Positions 1 to 8,971 of a stretch of DNA of 63,666 nucleotides are shown here, one piece after another. The stretch's first letter is position 1, and each line of letters begins with the position of its first letter. The translations under genes were made by a program, and so were the position numbers. Source of the DNA: Bryobacterales bacterium (GTDB lineage Bacteria; Acidobacteriota; Terriglobia; Bryobacterales; Bryobacteraceae). Location: NCBI GenBank assembly GCA_947446025.1, contig CANFEY010000022.1, positions 1-63,666 on the forward strand, in the 5' to 3' direction. The notes under the pieces were generated by a model. That model had not been told where the DNA came from, searched no databases, and saw only the letters and a list, made by a program, of their open reading frames with translations.

Positions 1-298
1 CGCTCCGGCCTAAACGCGCCCCGCAAGGCGGTTCGCAGGCCTACGCTCCCGCCACCCTCGCAAATCCTTCAAACTAAGGCCCATCCACCCTGTGGACTGG
101 TCTACTTTCTCTCCGCCCCACTGGTCTAGTTTTACTCCGCCCTTGACAGCATCACCGTGAAAGTCTTGGACACGTTTCATAGCCACTACTCACATCCTAC
201 CGGACTCGCTGAAAGGCCCGGCAGGATTCGAGTGTTAAAGAATCCACTAAAGTGAGGTGTTTGGCCGAATCGGACTTCTGGCTAAGTCCTTTAAATTC
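1..298. other. Gene-free stretch left of tRNA-Thr
   Basis: No open frame with recognisable protein content is visible. The stretch holds the IS21-like repeats at 96-148 and then about 150 bases of unremarkable sequence up to the 3' end of the tRNA gene. Confidence 0.6.
96..148. mobile_element. Possible IS21-family terminal repeats (element end only)
   Basis: Two direct 23-nt repeats lie at 96-118 and 120-142. Both begin ACTGGTCTA and end TCCGCCC, and they match at 20 of 23 positions. The second is followed by TTGACA at 143-148, so the opposite strand reads inward from TGTCAA. Multiple terminal repeats of this size with a TG...CA end are typical of IS21-family elements. The rest of the element would lie left of the window and no transposase is visible here. 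It could be a solo remnant. Confidence 0.4.
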
Positions 299-374
299 TG
301 GAGCCACCCTCCGGGATCGAACCGGAGGCCTGCTGATTACGAATCAGCCGCTCTACCAACTGAGCTAGGGTGGC
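299..374 (-). tRNA. tRNA-Thr (anticodon CGU)
   Basis: The reverse strand folds as a complete tRNA. The acceptor GCCACCC at the 5' end pairs with GGGTGGC at the 3' end. The D arm contains AGCTCAGTTGGTAGAGC. The anticodon stem GCTGA/TCAGC encloses the loop TTCGTAA, giving anticodon CGT. The T arm is TCCGG-TTCGATC-CCGGA. Discriminator U is followed by an encoded CCA. Without CCA the gene is 302-374. Confidence 0.96.
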
Positions 375-464
375 CCTGAGGCGTGGGAGGGCGCAAAACA
401 CGCCCTATAGGGGAGTTTATCACAAGTGACTCCAAAAACCGGCGGGGTCTGCCGATAAGTCCGC

Positions 465-791
465 ATGGTCTTAGATCACGAAGTAGCGATGGCGCGCGTC
501 GGGAGCGATACCGAGCTGCTGCGGGAGCTGGCGCAATTGTTTCTGGAGGAGAGTCCCCGGCTGATGGGGGAGCTGCGCGCGGCGCATGAGCAGGGCGATG
601 CCAAGCAAGTGGAGCAGGCGGCGCACGGACTCAAGGGCTCGGTGGCGAATTTCGGGGCCAAGCCGGCTGTGGATGCGGCCCACCAGATTGAACTGTTGGG
701 CAAAGCGGGCAAGTTGGAGGCGGTGGCGGAAGTGCTCCGCTCGCTGGACCTGGCGCTGCTTGCGCTGCATGCCGAGCTAACTCAACTGTGA
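465..791 (+). CDS. Stand-alone HPt domain phosphotransfer protein
   Basis: This 108-residue protein consists only of a histidine phosphotransfer domain. The motif AHGLKGSVANFGA places the phospho-accepting histidine at residue 54, with the helical pattern of the family on both sides. Such proteins pass phosphate between hybrid histidine kinases and response regulators in the cytoplasm. No kinase or regulator is adjacent, so its partner is elsewhere. The ribosome binding site is weak, and the second ATG at 489 is an alternative start. Its 3' end overlaps the convergent VanZ-like gene by 10 bases. Confidence 0.85.
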   Translation: MVLDHEVAMARVGSDTELLRELAQLFLEESPRLMGELRAAHEQGDAKQVEQAAHGLKGSVANFGAKPAVDAAHQIELLGKAGKLEAVAEVLRSLDLALLALHAELTQL

Positions 792-1756
792 CGCTCCTCG
801 AAGATCATCAGTAGCGCTGCGGCGGCCAGCGCTAGCACAACTTCCGTGGAATCCGGTGTACGGGCTTCCAGGTATTGCTGCGCCCATTCCCCCACGGCGG
901 CAATCAGCACTGGAACGGCCACGGCCGTCACCCACGCGGAGCCTCGTCGGCGCAAGCTCCAGATCATGGCCAGATACAGAAACAACTTCCCGAACACCAC
1001 CGCGTAGTAACTGCCGGGAGGCGCCTCATACCAGGCGCTGAACGGAATCCAGGCGAACGCGTGATTCGGAGCCAGCCGAAAAGGCCGCAACTCCTCGACG
1101 GCAAGCCACACAGGCAGCAGCAGTTCGGGGCGGACTCTGGCCCACAACCCGCGAGCCGCCACCACCCACCCGATGGCTGCGCCGGCGAGTGCCGCCGGGG
1201 ATAACGAACGGTCCATCAGCAGACCCTGCGCGGGAAGTGCCGCAAACGCCACCCACAGCCAATAGGTGCGCCCCATGGCCAGCCGCAGCATCGCGAAGCC
1301 CATCAGGCACTCCGCCATTGTGAGCCAGGACCACGGCGTGGCCAGGTCCACCACACCTGTTAGCCGCGGCAGCGAGATCGACGGAATGAACGGAAACGTA
1401 TGCCACAGCATCCACGCACCTAGCAGCGGCGCAGCTGCGGGGCGAATGCGCCAGCGCGGATCTGGGCCGTGCCACAACCCGAACCAGCCTCGCCTCGACG
1501 CCAGATCCGCCAGGGTTGCACCCGCCATCGCGCCGGCTGAATTCGCCAGCAGGTCCGTATACGTGCCGTACCGCTGCGCAGACCACAGCTGGACCCACTC
1601 GATGACCCCGGAAAGAGAGCATCCCGAGGCAACCGCGAAGATCCACCCCAGCCATCGCCGGCGCGCGCACAGGAGCCCAGCCGCTCCCAGAGGCACGTAG
1701 AACAAAACGTTCAGCACGGCGTCCATCACGTTCCGTCGGCCGGAAAGAGGGGTCAA
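782..1756 (-). CDS. VanZ-like family membrane protein (probable nonsense-interrupted gene)
   Basis: The product has about eight hydrophobic segments. An early block has the VanZ-like pattern: EWVQLW, then YTDLLANSAGAMAG, the D-x-x-x-N-x-x-G signature. Biological function of the family is poorly defined (one member is linked to teicoplanin resistance). The ORF only opens at a TTG, which would remove the first membrane helix. Reading upstream in the same frame from ATG at 1873 or 1879 gives a plausible helix (RIFFAL, stop, LCAIVYLSLYPG) broken only by TAA at 1829-1831. A tyrosine codon would fit there by one base change. The gene is therefore probably 782-1879 with a point nonsense mutation, unless the TAA is a sequence error. 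Confidence 0.75.
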   Translation of the reverse strand: MTPLSGRRNVMDAVLNVLFYVPLGAAGLLCARRRWLGWIFAVASGCSLSGVIEWVQLWSAQRYGTYTDLLANSAGAMAGATLADLASRRGWFGLWHGPDPRWRIRPAAAPLLGAWMLWHTFPFIPSISLPRLTGVVDLATPWSWLTMAECLMGFAMLRLAMGRTYWLWVAFAALPAQGLLMDRSLSPAALAGAAIGWVVAARGLWARVRPELLLPVWLAVEELRPFRLAPNHAFAWIPFSAWYEAPPGSYYAVVFGKLFLYLAMIWSLRRRGSAWVTAVAVPVLIAAVGEWAQQYLEARTPDSTEVVLALAAAALLMIFEERHS

Positions 1757-2044
1757 AAGCAGACTCTGCTGCTTGGGGTAGAGGAGGAACTCCCCCGGGT
1801 AAAGGGACAGGTAGACAATCGCGCACAGTTACAGGGCGAAGAAGATTCGCGCGCGGCCGGGGTTAGGCACCATGAGCATTCAGACTCGCACGATCTTCCG
1901 CGGCAGGGCAAACCGGGACGGAGCCTGGGGGGCGGATTGCTTAGAGAACGCGTAAGGCGAAAGCTCTACATCCCGATGGCTCGGACTTGCCGATAGGTAC
2001 CTGAGCGCTAGATCCATCTTCATGGGTCTGGCCTGTGGACCACT

Positions 2045-2941
2045 ATGAAGCGACATCTAAAATTACTGAGCTGCTTGTTCGCGCCCGCGACGTTGTGGGC
2101 GGCGGAGACCTCCGGTCCCCGGCTGGAATCCCCCGTGCTGGGTTACGTGTTCGACCAGGCGGCGCAGTCCATACGGACGGCGGATGGAATTCCCGGCGCA
2201 GCCAGTCTGGGCGAGGCCGTTGAGTTTTCCACTTCGCTCGCGAGCGCTCATGTACATTCGGGCGCGCGGTTGGCGCTGGGAGTGACCAAAGAAGGGCAAG
2301 TGGTGCTGGCATCGTGGGCTGCAGGCAACCGCCTGAGCGCGCTCGAAACAGAGTTGGATGCCCCCGGCCAAGTGGCATTCAGTCATTCCGGCGGGCACGT
2401 CGCGTTTAGCGGCGGTGCGGTCCTCGAAGTGTGGTCCACGGGCACCTCCCCGGCGCGCTTGCGGCGGTTCGAGGCAGAGGGAGCGTTGACGGGGCTGGCC
2501 GTGAATGACGCCGGCGAGGTGGCCGCGCTGCTCTCCAGCGGGCGCATCGTGCGCTTCCGCGAAGAGGAAGAATCCTTCGCCGCGGGAGCGGACTGGTCCG
2601 CGCTGGCCTACACAAGCGACGGGAGCGCAGTGATTGCGGCGGATGGGCTGCGCGGAGAGCTGGTGCGTTTGAGCGCCGATGGAGGCCGGAGCGTGCTGGC
2701 CTCGGTCACCGGCCGTGTTTCTGTGATCGAGGGTGAGTACGCGCTGACCGCGTCCGGCTTGGCGTGGTTTTCGAGCGGCGGCGCGACGGTGCCGGTAGCT
2801 TGCGATTGCCGTCCCCAGGGCCTGGACCGCCTCAACGGAGCGGTCCACATTCGCGGGACTTCGCTGGTGGTGGACGCGGAGGGCAATGAACTCCGGCTGA
2901 CCGCGTTGCCGAATCTGTTTCCGAATGGGGTGAACCAATGA
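2045..2941 (+). CDS. Secreted propeller-like protein, unknown function
   Basis: The 298-residue product begins with a signal peptide (MKRHLKLLSCLFAPATLWAA). The remainder is short beta-type repeats such as VAFSHSGGHVAFSGGAV and LAYTSDGSAVIAADG, which suggests a beta-propeller of WD40/PQQ type. The last codons overlap the next gene (ATGA at 2938-2941), so the two are translationally coupled. I do not recognise a specific family. Similar secreted propellers are common in Solibacter-like genomes. Confidence 0.7.
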   Translation: MKRHLKLLSCLFAPATLWAAETSGPRLESPVLGYVFDQAAQSIRTADGIPGAASLGEAVEFSTSLASAHVHSGARLALGVTKEGQVVLASWAAGNRLSALETELDAPGQVAFSHSGGHVAFSGGAVLEVWSTGTSPARLRRFEAEGALTGLAVNDAGEVAALLSSGRIVRFREEEESFAAGADWSALAYTSDGSAVIAADGLRGELVRLSADGGRSVLASVTGRVSVIEGEYALTASGLAWFSSGGATVPVACDCRPQGLDRLNGAVHIRGTSLVVDAEGNELRLTALPNLFPNGVNQ

Positions 2942-3489
2942 GACGCCTGCTGTTCGCGCTAGTTGCGCTCGGAGTGGCGGGAATCGCAGCCGCGCAAGCG
3001 GTGCGCGACAACCCCGGCTTTAAGACTTACTCAGTGGCCCGCAACGACGATGGGTCCAGCCCGCTGCAACCCTTGGGATTCACAATCAATCTCTTTGGCA
3101 AGGTAAGGTCGTCGGTGTTCGTCAACAACAACGGCAACATCACCTTCGATAGCGCGCTTTCGACGTTCACGCCTTTTGGATTGCGCCGCACGGAGCGCGA
3201 AATCATCGCTCCATTCTTTGGCGACGTCGACACCCGCCCGGATGCTTCGAAGCTGGTCACCTACGGCATGGACACGGTGAACGGGCACCGCGCCTTCGGC
3301 GTGAATTACGTGGACGTAGGCTACTACTCAAATCACACCGACAAGACCAACAGTTTTCAATTGGTGCTGGTGGATCGGGCCGATCAGGGTCCGGGCGACT
3401 TCGATATTGAATTCAACTACGCGCGCATCGCCTGGGAGACTGGCGACGCCAGCGGCGGCTTCGGCGGAACACCCGCCGCGGCTGGCTAG
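2938..3489 (+). CDS. Nidogen-like/Ig-repeat secreted protein, fragment 1 (N-terminus)
   Basis: This fragment holds a signal peptide (MRRLLFALVALGVAGIAAAQ) and most of a nidogen-like (NIDO) extracellular domain: FVNNNGNITFD, IIAPFFGDVDTR and FQLVLVDR. It stops at TAG 3487-3489, but the frame continues directly into the missing end of the same domain (SNGGDTSYELPGS). Tryptophan is usual at that point, so TGG to TAG is a simple explanation. It is the first third of one gene covering 2938-5997. Confidence 0.75.
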   Translation: MRRLLFALVALGVAGIAAAQAVRDNPGFKTYSVARNDDGSSPLQPLGFTINLFGKVRSSVFVNNNGNITFDSALSTFTPFGLRRTEREIIAPFFGDVDTRPDASKLVTYGMDTVNGHRAFGVNYVDVGYYSNHTDKTNSFQLVLVDRADQGPGDFDIEFNYARIAWETGDASGGFGGTPAAAG

Positions 3490-3546
3490 TCCAACGGCGG
3501 AGATACGTCCTACGAACTGCCAGGGTCTCTGATCCCGGGCGCGTTC

Positions 3547-4611
3547 TTGGATAACGGACCTTATGCACTTGTCCGCCAATCGATCACCGGCGCGGTGGTA
3601 AACACCGGATCTTCGCGATCAAACGCCCGCGCGGGGCGCCTGATTTTCCGCGCTCGCGACGGCGTCATCAGTCCTGGACTGGTGATCTCCGGTGGACAGC
3701 TTGCCGATGCAACCGTGGGAGTGCCCTACTCGGCGAGCCTGCGCGTGGTGGGTGCCGATCCTCCGTACCGCTGGAGCTTCCAGCCGGACGTGGCCGCGCC
3801 TCCGGGACTCGCGATGAACAGCAACGGGGTGATCGCGGGAACGCCGACCGCGGCTGGGACCTATAGTTTCACGGTGGGGGTCACCGGAACGTCGGAAGAT
3901 GGCGAGATTACAGTTTACGAACGAGGTTCGGTGACGGTGCGCCAGGCTTCTCTACGCATCGCCAGTTCGTGCCCGCTGCCGGACGCCTTCGTGGGTACGC
4001 CGTATTCGCAGGTATTGCGGGTGGACGGCACCTCCGCCGCGGTGTGGAATCTCGGGAACGCGCTGGTCCTGCCACAGGGCTTGGGACTAAGCGCGGCGGG
4101 TCTGCTGGCCGGCACGCCCCAAGTGCCCGGAACCTATTCCTTGCCGCTTGAAGTCAAGAGCGCCGATGGACTGGCGGTTCCCGCGCGGACTCTGTGCATT
4201 TTAAACGTCCAGCCGGCGTCAATTCGCTTTGCCGCCGGGTGCTCGTTGACGCGGGCCACCGTGGGCGTCCCTTTCTCGCAGCAGTTGCTGCCCGCGGGCG
4301 GGTTCGCGCCGTTCCGTTTCGAATTGATGGGCGACCTGCCGCAAGGCACCGCTCTATCACGCGACGGCTTAGTTACCGGCACGCCTGGATACTGGGGCGT
4401 CTGGCTCTTCAAGGTTGCGGCGATCGATAGCCGAGGCGAGCGGCTGGTGCAGGACTGTTCGTGGATCGTCGATCCGGCGCGCTTTTCCACCTCCGCCTGC
4501 CCGTTGCCGAACGGCGTCACCGGGCAGCCCTACAGCGCCAGTCTGGCCACAGGTTTCATATGGTCCGTGATCGGGACGCTGCCCGCTGGGATTGCGCTCA
4601 GTCCGGATTAG
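3547..4611 (+). CDS. Nidogen-like/Ig-repeat secreted protein, fragment 2 (Ig repeats)
   Basis: The frame is the same as the previous fragment. It contains several putative Ig (He_PIG-type) repeats of about 85 residues, each with a variant of A-x-V-G-x-P-Y/F-S at the start and L-S-x-x-G-x-I/L-x-G-T-P near the end. These are surface or secreted adhesion-type modules. The listed start is the first ATG after the TAG at 3487, but coding similarity begins at 3490. The fragment ends at TAG 4609-4611, in the middle of a repeat (LSPD, stop, KLSGTP), where other repeats have a glycine. Confidence 0.7.
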   Translation: MDNGPYALVRQSITGAVVNTGSSRSNARAGRLIFRARDGVISPGLVISGGQLADATVGVPYSASLRVVGADPPYRWSFQPDVAAPPGLAMNSNGVIAGTPTAAGTYSFTVGVTGTSEDGEITVYERGSVTVRQASLRIASSCPLPDAFVGTPYSQVLRVDGTSAAVWNLGNALVLPQGLGLSAAGLLAGTPQVPGTYSLPLEVKSADGLAVPARTLCILNVQPASIRFAAGCSLTRATVGVPFSQQLLPAGGFAPFRFELMGDLPQGTALSRDGLVTGTPGYWGVWLFKVAAIDSRGERLVQDCSWIVDPARFSTSACPLPNGVTGQPYSASLATGFIWSVIGTLPAGIALSPD

Positions 4612-4614
4612 AAG

Positions 4615-5997
4615 TTGAGCGGCACGCCCATGACAGCGGGCGGAGCCCAATTCCAATTGCTGGCGGCAAATAGTCAGGGCCAGCAGGCCGCCGAGGCGTG
4701 CAGCCGGATCGTGGAGCGCGGGCCGCTCGCGGTGAGCGGCTGTCCGTTGCCCGATGGGCGCGCGGGCATTCCGTATCTTGCTTCAGTGATCGGGTTGGGC
4801 GGAAGTGCTCCGTATTTCCTGTCCACTGCGGCAGGGACTTTGCCCGCGGGGCTTACTCTATCGGCGAATGGAGAAATTTCGGGAACGCCTCGCGACCCCG
4901 GAACCTACTCCTTCACATTGCGGCTAAGGGACGCCACGCAGGCTGCGACGCTCCAGGCCTGCCGTCTCACGGTGGCTCCAGCGGAACTGAGGTTGACCAC
5001 GCCCTGCCCGCTGCCGGATGGGCGCGCGGGAGAAGCGTATTCCACCGCGTTGCAGGCCGAAGGCGGAACCCCGCCCTATCAATTCTCATTCGGGCCTCTG
5101 CCCGACGGGCTCACCGGTTCACCGGCGGGCCTGATCAGCGGACACCCTGCGTTGCTCGGCGGGCGCAGCTTCAACATCGGCATTTCCGATGGCGCGGGAC
5201 GCAGCGCGGAAAATGCGTGCTCCATCGCCGTGGTAAATCCGCAGGTTCCCGCCATCAGCCTGGTGGACCCTCCCGCAACGGTGCCCATGGCGAACACGGC
5301 TACCAGCATCACCGTGCAGTTGGCGTCGGCGTACTCAGCTCCCGTGCGGGGGCAGGTTCAGTTGAAAATCACGCCGGACACCGGCGGGCTGGATCTGATT
5401 GTCAATTCGCCGGACCCGTTGCTCGGGTTTGCGGGCGGACAGCGAACCCCAATCTTCACCGTTCCCGCGGGCGCAACGCGCGTGACACTGCCCCTGGTGT
5501 CCACTGGGACTGTCGCCAGCACCATCGCGCTCACCCTCGGGAATCTCGAAGCGTCCGGCGCACCGCTGCTCCAGTATCCGGCGACGAAGTTCTTCCGTAT
5601 CGCACCGGCCGTGCCGTCGATGACTTCGGCCTGCTATGTGCGCACCAACACCGAACAGGGGATCCAGCTGGACTTCCAAGTAACTGGCGTCAGCAACACG
5701 CGGGCGCTCACGCGGGCAAAGGTCACCATTCGGGGTCTGGCAGGAGTCAAACCGAACCTCCTTGTACCGAGGGAATTTGTTTTCGATGGCTCTGACACAC
5801 TTACAGCGGAGATCAACGGCGTGGCGGAGGCGTACTTCGCCTCTCCTGCCAACGTTCGCACAGGCGGTGCCTTTACGCTGATCTTGCCGGTCACGCTCAC
5901 CCAGATGGCCCCATCCGGCAAGCTAGAGAGCGTCCAGTTCGTTCTCTTCAACGCGGTGGGTGGCTCAGCTGTCCGCAGCGTGGCGGAATGCCAATAG
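4615..5997 (+). CDS. Nidogen-like/Ig-repeat secreted protein, fragment 3 (C-terminus)
   Basis: The frame is again unchanged from fragments 1 and 2. Three more Ig-type repeats follow (LSANGEISGTPRDPGTYSF is one signature), then a C-terminal beta-rich domain of about 230 residues typical of secreted Solibacter proteins. There is no signal peptide or good ribosome binding site, so it is unlikely to be made as an independent exported protein. It is the last part of the interrupted gene 2938-5997. Confidence 0.7.
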   Translation: MSGTPMTAGGAQFQLLAANSQGQQAAEACSRIVERGPLAVSGCPLPDGRAGIPYLASVIGLGGSAPYFLSTAAGTLPAGLTLSANGEISGTPRDPGTYSFTLRLRDATQAATLQACRLTVAPAELRLTTPCPLPDGRAGEAYSTALQAEGGTPPYQFSFGPLPDGLTGSPAGLISGHPALLGGRSFNIGISDGAGRSAENACSIAVVNPQVPAISLVDPPATVPMANTATSITVQLASAYSAPVRGQVQLKITPDTGGLDLIVNSPDPLLGFAGGQRTPIFTVPAGATRVTLPLVSTGTVASTIALTLGNLEASGAPLLQYPATKFFRIAPAVPSMTSACYVRTNTEQGIQLDFQVTGVSNTRALTRAKVTIRGLAGVKPNLLVPREFVFDGSDTLTAEINGVAEAYFASPANVRTGGAFTLILPVTLTQMAPSGKLESVQFVLFNAVGGSAVRSVAECQ

Positions 5998-6217
5998 GCT
6001 GAAACCACGGGGCTAAGTCGAAAGTTCTATGCCCTCCATTTAATGCGGGCTACGCTCGTTGAGGGGTTTGTGGACGCCACTCAAAAAAGTCTGTTGCAAT
6101 TTGGGGGCGGGTTGTAGTGTAATGTACAGACCTGGGTTTGGCTGCCCGGGCCGTGACGTGTCTCCGAAAGTGGGCGCGGCTGCCAAAATTTGTTGGACTT
6201 TAGCCCGGCCTTTTCAC

Positions 6218-6247
6218 TTGACAGGGGCGGGCGCGGAGTAGTATCCT
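6218..6247 (+). promoter_or_regulatory. Sigma70-like promoter for the 6521 gene
   Basis: TTGACA (6218-6223) is a perfect -35 box. TATCCT (6242-6247) is a reasonable -10 box at 18-nt spacing. The first gene downstream starts at 6521. Confidence 0.55.
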
Positions 6248-6394
6248 TATTTTGACTGCGTCCATGTCGTAACAGTGGCGGTGTATTTAGTAATAAGTTT
6301 TGGCGGCATTTCATGAGACATGAGTTCCGCGAGCACAAGTAGTACTAAAGAGAAGTCGAAACAAAATGAACTGTAACAACAATGCGGGCGGTAA

Positions 6395-6413
6395 TGAACG
6401 GTTGAACCGTTCA
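6395..6413. promoter_or_regulatory. Perfect 19-nt palindrome in the leader
   Basis: TGAACGGTT and AACCGTTCA are exact reverse complements around one central G. The site is downstream of the promoter at 6218 and about 110 bases before the start codon. This suits a dimeric repressor operator or a small RNA hairpin. Which of these applies cannot be told from sequence. Confidence 0.45.
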
Positions 6414-6520
6414 GCCTATGCCCAAGCCTCGAATCCGGGGCACGCCGATTAGAGTTCAGGTTGCGAAGAGAACTTCCATCAATTCACAAATTTCAGTTAA
6501 GCATCTACAAGGAGAAGGAA

Positions 6521-8836
6521 ATGGCAGAATTTCGTAAATTATTTTACGCGCTAGGCTTCGCAGCCATGCTCACCGGGGTAACCTCGGTGGCTAGCGCCCA
6601 GACCACGATCTGTACGCAAATCGCGACGCCCGCACCGATCATCCGTGAGGAATCGTTTGCGGAACTCGTTGGAGAATTTGCTCTGGATTGCACGGGTGGC
6701 TTGCCCACGCCGTTGGGGCAGGACGTTCCCCGCGTCAACATCACGGTCAGCTTGAGCACCAACATCACCAGCAAAATCCTGGCCACCAACGCCTCCGCCG
6801 GCAACTGGTCGGAAGCGCTGTTGATTGTCGACGATCCGAACTCGGCTTCTCATCCGACCATTCCGTTGCTGGCCTGCGGCCAGGCCGGCGCGCCGGATAC
6901 CGGTCCCTCGGGTCTTGGCATTTGCAGCATCATCTCGTCCGGCAACGCGGACCAAACCTACAGCGGCGTGCCCCTTTTCCAGACCGTGGTGGCCGGCGGG
7001 GTGGGCACTGCGACAGCCTGCACAACCGCCTTTGGGTGCGGCCATCCGAACGTATTCCAGGGCCGCCAGGGCACCGCGCAGATCACCGGCAACACCAACA
7101 CCATCGTGTTCGGCGGCGTTCCGTTTGATCCTCCGGGCAATGCGATTCCCGAAGATGCCGCCGAGGCGATTACATTTCGCTCAGGTCACCGCATCCTGCG
7201 CATCACCAACATCCGGGCCAATAGCCCGCCGGTCTCCGGTGGTTTCTTGTTCCAGACGGTGATCATGGAAATCAACATCAACGCGAACAACATATCGGTC
7301 ACCGACACCACCCGTACGGTGGCGGCGGTCAACCGCGGCTTGCTTAACCCCGTGGTGAGCTCGCTTTCCACGTTCGTTCAGTGCCAGGCGCGCACGTCGG
7401 CCAGCGCGCAAGCGATGTCGATCCGCTTCCGCGAAGGCTTCCTGACCTCCTTCAAGCCCAAGAGCCTGGAGCAGGTGATGGCCAACGGCTTGCTGACCGG
7501 CACCAACCTTAGCTACAACGCCACTGTCGCCCTCTTGGTCACCACTGGTACAACAAACTATCCTACCGGCTCAGGGGCGCTTCGGCAGAACATTCCCGGC
7601 CTGGTGTACAACACGGAAAGCGGCTTCACCGCCCGCCTCGCCGACACCAATCCAATCATCAACCCGCCGACCGGCTTCAACTACGGCACCTCCAGCGTCG
7701 CAACAGGGGGCGCCACGATCAGCAACACCACGAACATCGCCCAAGCCGGCATCGCCACCCAGGGTACCCGCATCGCGGTCACCTTCCGTGACATCCCGAA
7801 TGGCACCACCCTGGCGGTTCCGTCCGTCGTTTATCTGTACCCGGCCGGCTTAGGCCCCTTGACCACCGGCACAACCCCAGCCGCGGTCCTTCCTACCGGT
7901 GTTGCGGTCCGCACCACTCCCGTCTCGGCGCGTGGTGATGGTCCGTACCTTCCCCCCACCGTTCTTACCGGGACACAAGTGGTTACGGGCGACATAGTCG
8001 TGTACGAAATCCTTTATTCGGATCCGAGCTCGGTCGAAGACCTCTACATCCCGTTCACCGAGACCCATAGCGTGGCCTCGCTCGCCTCCGACCTGCCGGA
8101 AGTCGCCAAGACGGCCCAGGTTTCGGGCGGCTTCGCTCCGTTCATCCTCGCCACCGACAGCGCCTCCGTTTGGGGTCAGGCTCAACGCACCCTCGACCTG
8201 TCCACAACGAACGCCGCTGACGCGCCGACCGTAGGTAGCGTCTTGTTCACTCCTTACCTGCCGGTTCCTCGCTTCCGCGCGCAGAGTGCCTTCGTGGACC
8301 TCTATCGCATCACGAAGTGCGCCTGCAACCTCCTGTTCCCGTTCGTCACCAATGCAGCAACCTCCAACGGTAACTTCGACACGGGCATCGCGATCGCCAA
8401 CACGTCTCTGACGCCTGGCGCCGCGTTATTCTCCTCTCAGCGCTTCGGGTTCAGCAGCGGAAACGCGCAAGACGGCCCGGTGCAGTTCTGGTATTACCCG
8501 GCCAACGCGACTGATCCGCCGGTGGCCACGCAGTGCACCAACATCACCGCGACTGGCGTCTGCCCTGGCACCACGCAAGTCAAGGCCGGTGAAACGCTCC
8601 TGTATGTTCTCTCCCAGAGCAGCACGCGTTGGGGCCTCAGGGCGGCTCCTGGCTTCACGGGCTACATGATCGCTCAGGCGAGCTTCCAGTATTGCCACGC
8701 CTTTGCCTACATCAGCCCGCAGGGTGCGTTCCCGTTGACCAACGGCATGTCCGTCGGTTACCTGGCGCTCCAACTGGATGGCAACACCGACCTCAACAGA
8801 CGTACCAGCCAGGCCGCTGAATCGCTGTCTCAATAA
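6521..8836 (+). CDS. Large secreted protein, unknown function
   Basis: The start is set by a good ribosome binding site (GGAGAAGG) before ATG 6521 and by a clear signal peptide (MAEFRKLFYALGFAAMLTG, cleaved after ASA). The 771-residue product is rich in Thr, Asn, Ala and Val with short beta-type stretches. Cysteines cluster near both ends (CACNLLFPF; QCTNITATGVCPG). I recognise no catalytic motif. The C-terminal third (NFDTGIAIANTS onward) resembles a region repeated in many exported acidobacterial proteins, from memory of the group. A strong terminator follows, so it is probably transcribed alone. Confidence 0.8.
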   Translation: MAEFRKLFYALGFAAMLTGVTSVASAQTTICTQIATPAPIIREESFAELVGEFALDCTGGLPTPLGQDVPRVNITVSLSTNITSKILATNASAGNWSEALLIVDDPNSASHPTIPLLACGQAGAPDTGPSGLGICSIISSGNADQTYSGVPLFQTVVAGGVGTATACTTAFGCGHPNVFQGRQGTAQITGNTNTIVFGGVPFDPPGNAIPEDAAEAITFRSGHRILRITNIRANSPPVSGGFLFQTVIMEININANNISVTDTTRTVAAVNRGLLNPVVSSLSTFVQCQARTSASAQAMSIRFREGFLTSFKPKSLEQVMANGLLTGTNLSYNATVALLVTTGTTNYPTGSGALRQNIPGLVYNTESGFTARLADTNPIINPPTGFNYGTSSVATGGATISNTTNIAQAGIATQGTRIAVTFRDIPNGTTLAVPSVVYLYPAGLGPLTTGTTPAAVLPTGVAVRTTPVSARGDGPYLPPTVLTGTQVVTGDIVVYEILYSDPSSVEDLYIPFTETHSVASLASDLPEVAKTAQVSGGFAPFILATDSASVWGQAQRTLDLSTTNAADAPTVGSVLFTPYLPVPRFRAQSAFVDLYRITKCACNLLFPFVTNAATSNGNFDTGIAIANTSLTPGAALFSSQRFGFSSGNAQDGPVQFWYYPANATDPPVATQCTNITATGVCPGTTQVKAGETLLYVLSQSSTRWGLRAAPGFTGYMIAQASFQYCHAFAYISPQGAFPLTNGMSVGYLALQLDGNTDLNRRTSQAAESLSQ

Positions 8837-8860
8837 GCAACAAAGCAGTGCAACGATCAA

Positions 8861-8894
8861 GGGGGGAGCTTCGGCTCCTCCCTTTTTCTTTTTT
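8861..8894 (+). terminator. Rho-independent terminator
   Basis: A GC-rich 9-bp stem (GGGGGGAGC / GCTCCTCCC) with a TTCG tetraloop is followed by TTTTTCTTTTTT. It lies 25 bases after the stop of the secreted protein gene. Confidence 0.92.
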
Positions 8895-8971
8895 GATGCC
8901 ATCGCCCACGCAATATGTTAGCCTTGTAGGTGTATCTCCCGCGTCTCATCCCTCAATCAGAGAGGTTTTCC

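Larger units (their letters stand above)
5998..6520. other. Long intergenic leader, no gene
   Basis: These 520 bases have no supported gene. They are more AT-rich than their surroundings and contain a promoter-like pair at 6218-6247 and a perfect 19-nt palindrome at 6395-6413, followed by the start region of the next gene. If that promoter is used, the next gene has an untranslated leader of about 260 bases. Confidence 0.6.

Noticed and set aside
4200-5300. Ig-type repeats as a DNA tandem repeat or CRISPR-like array
   Set aside because: The similarity is at protein level only. Nucleotide units differ too much and there are no uniform spacers.
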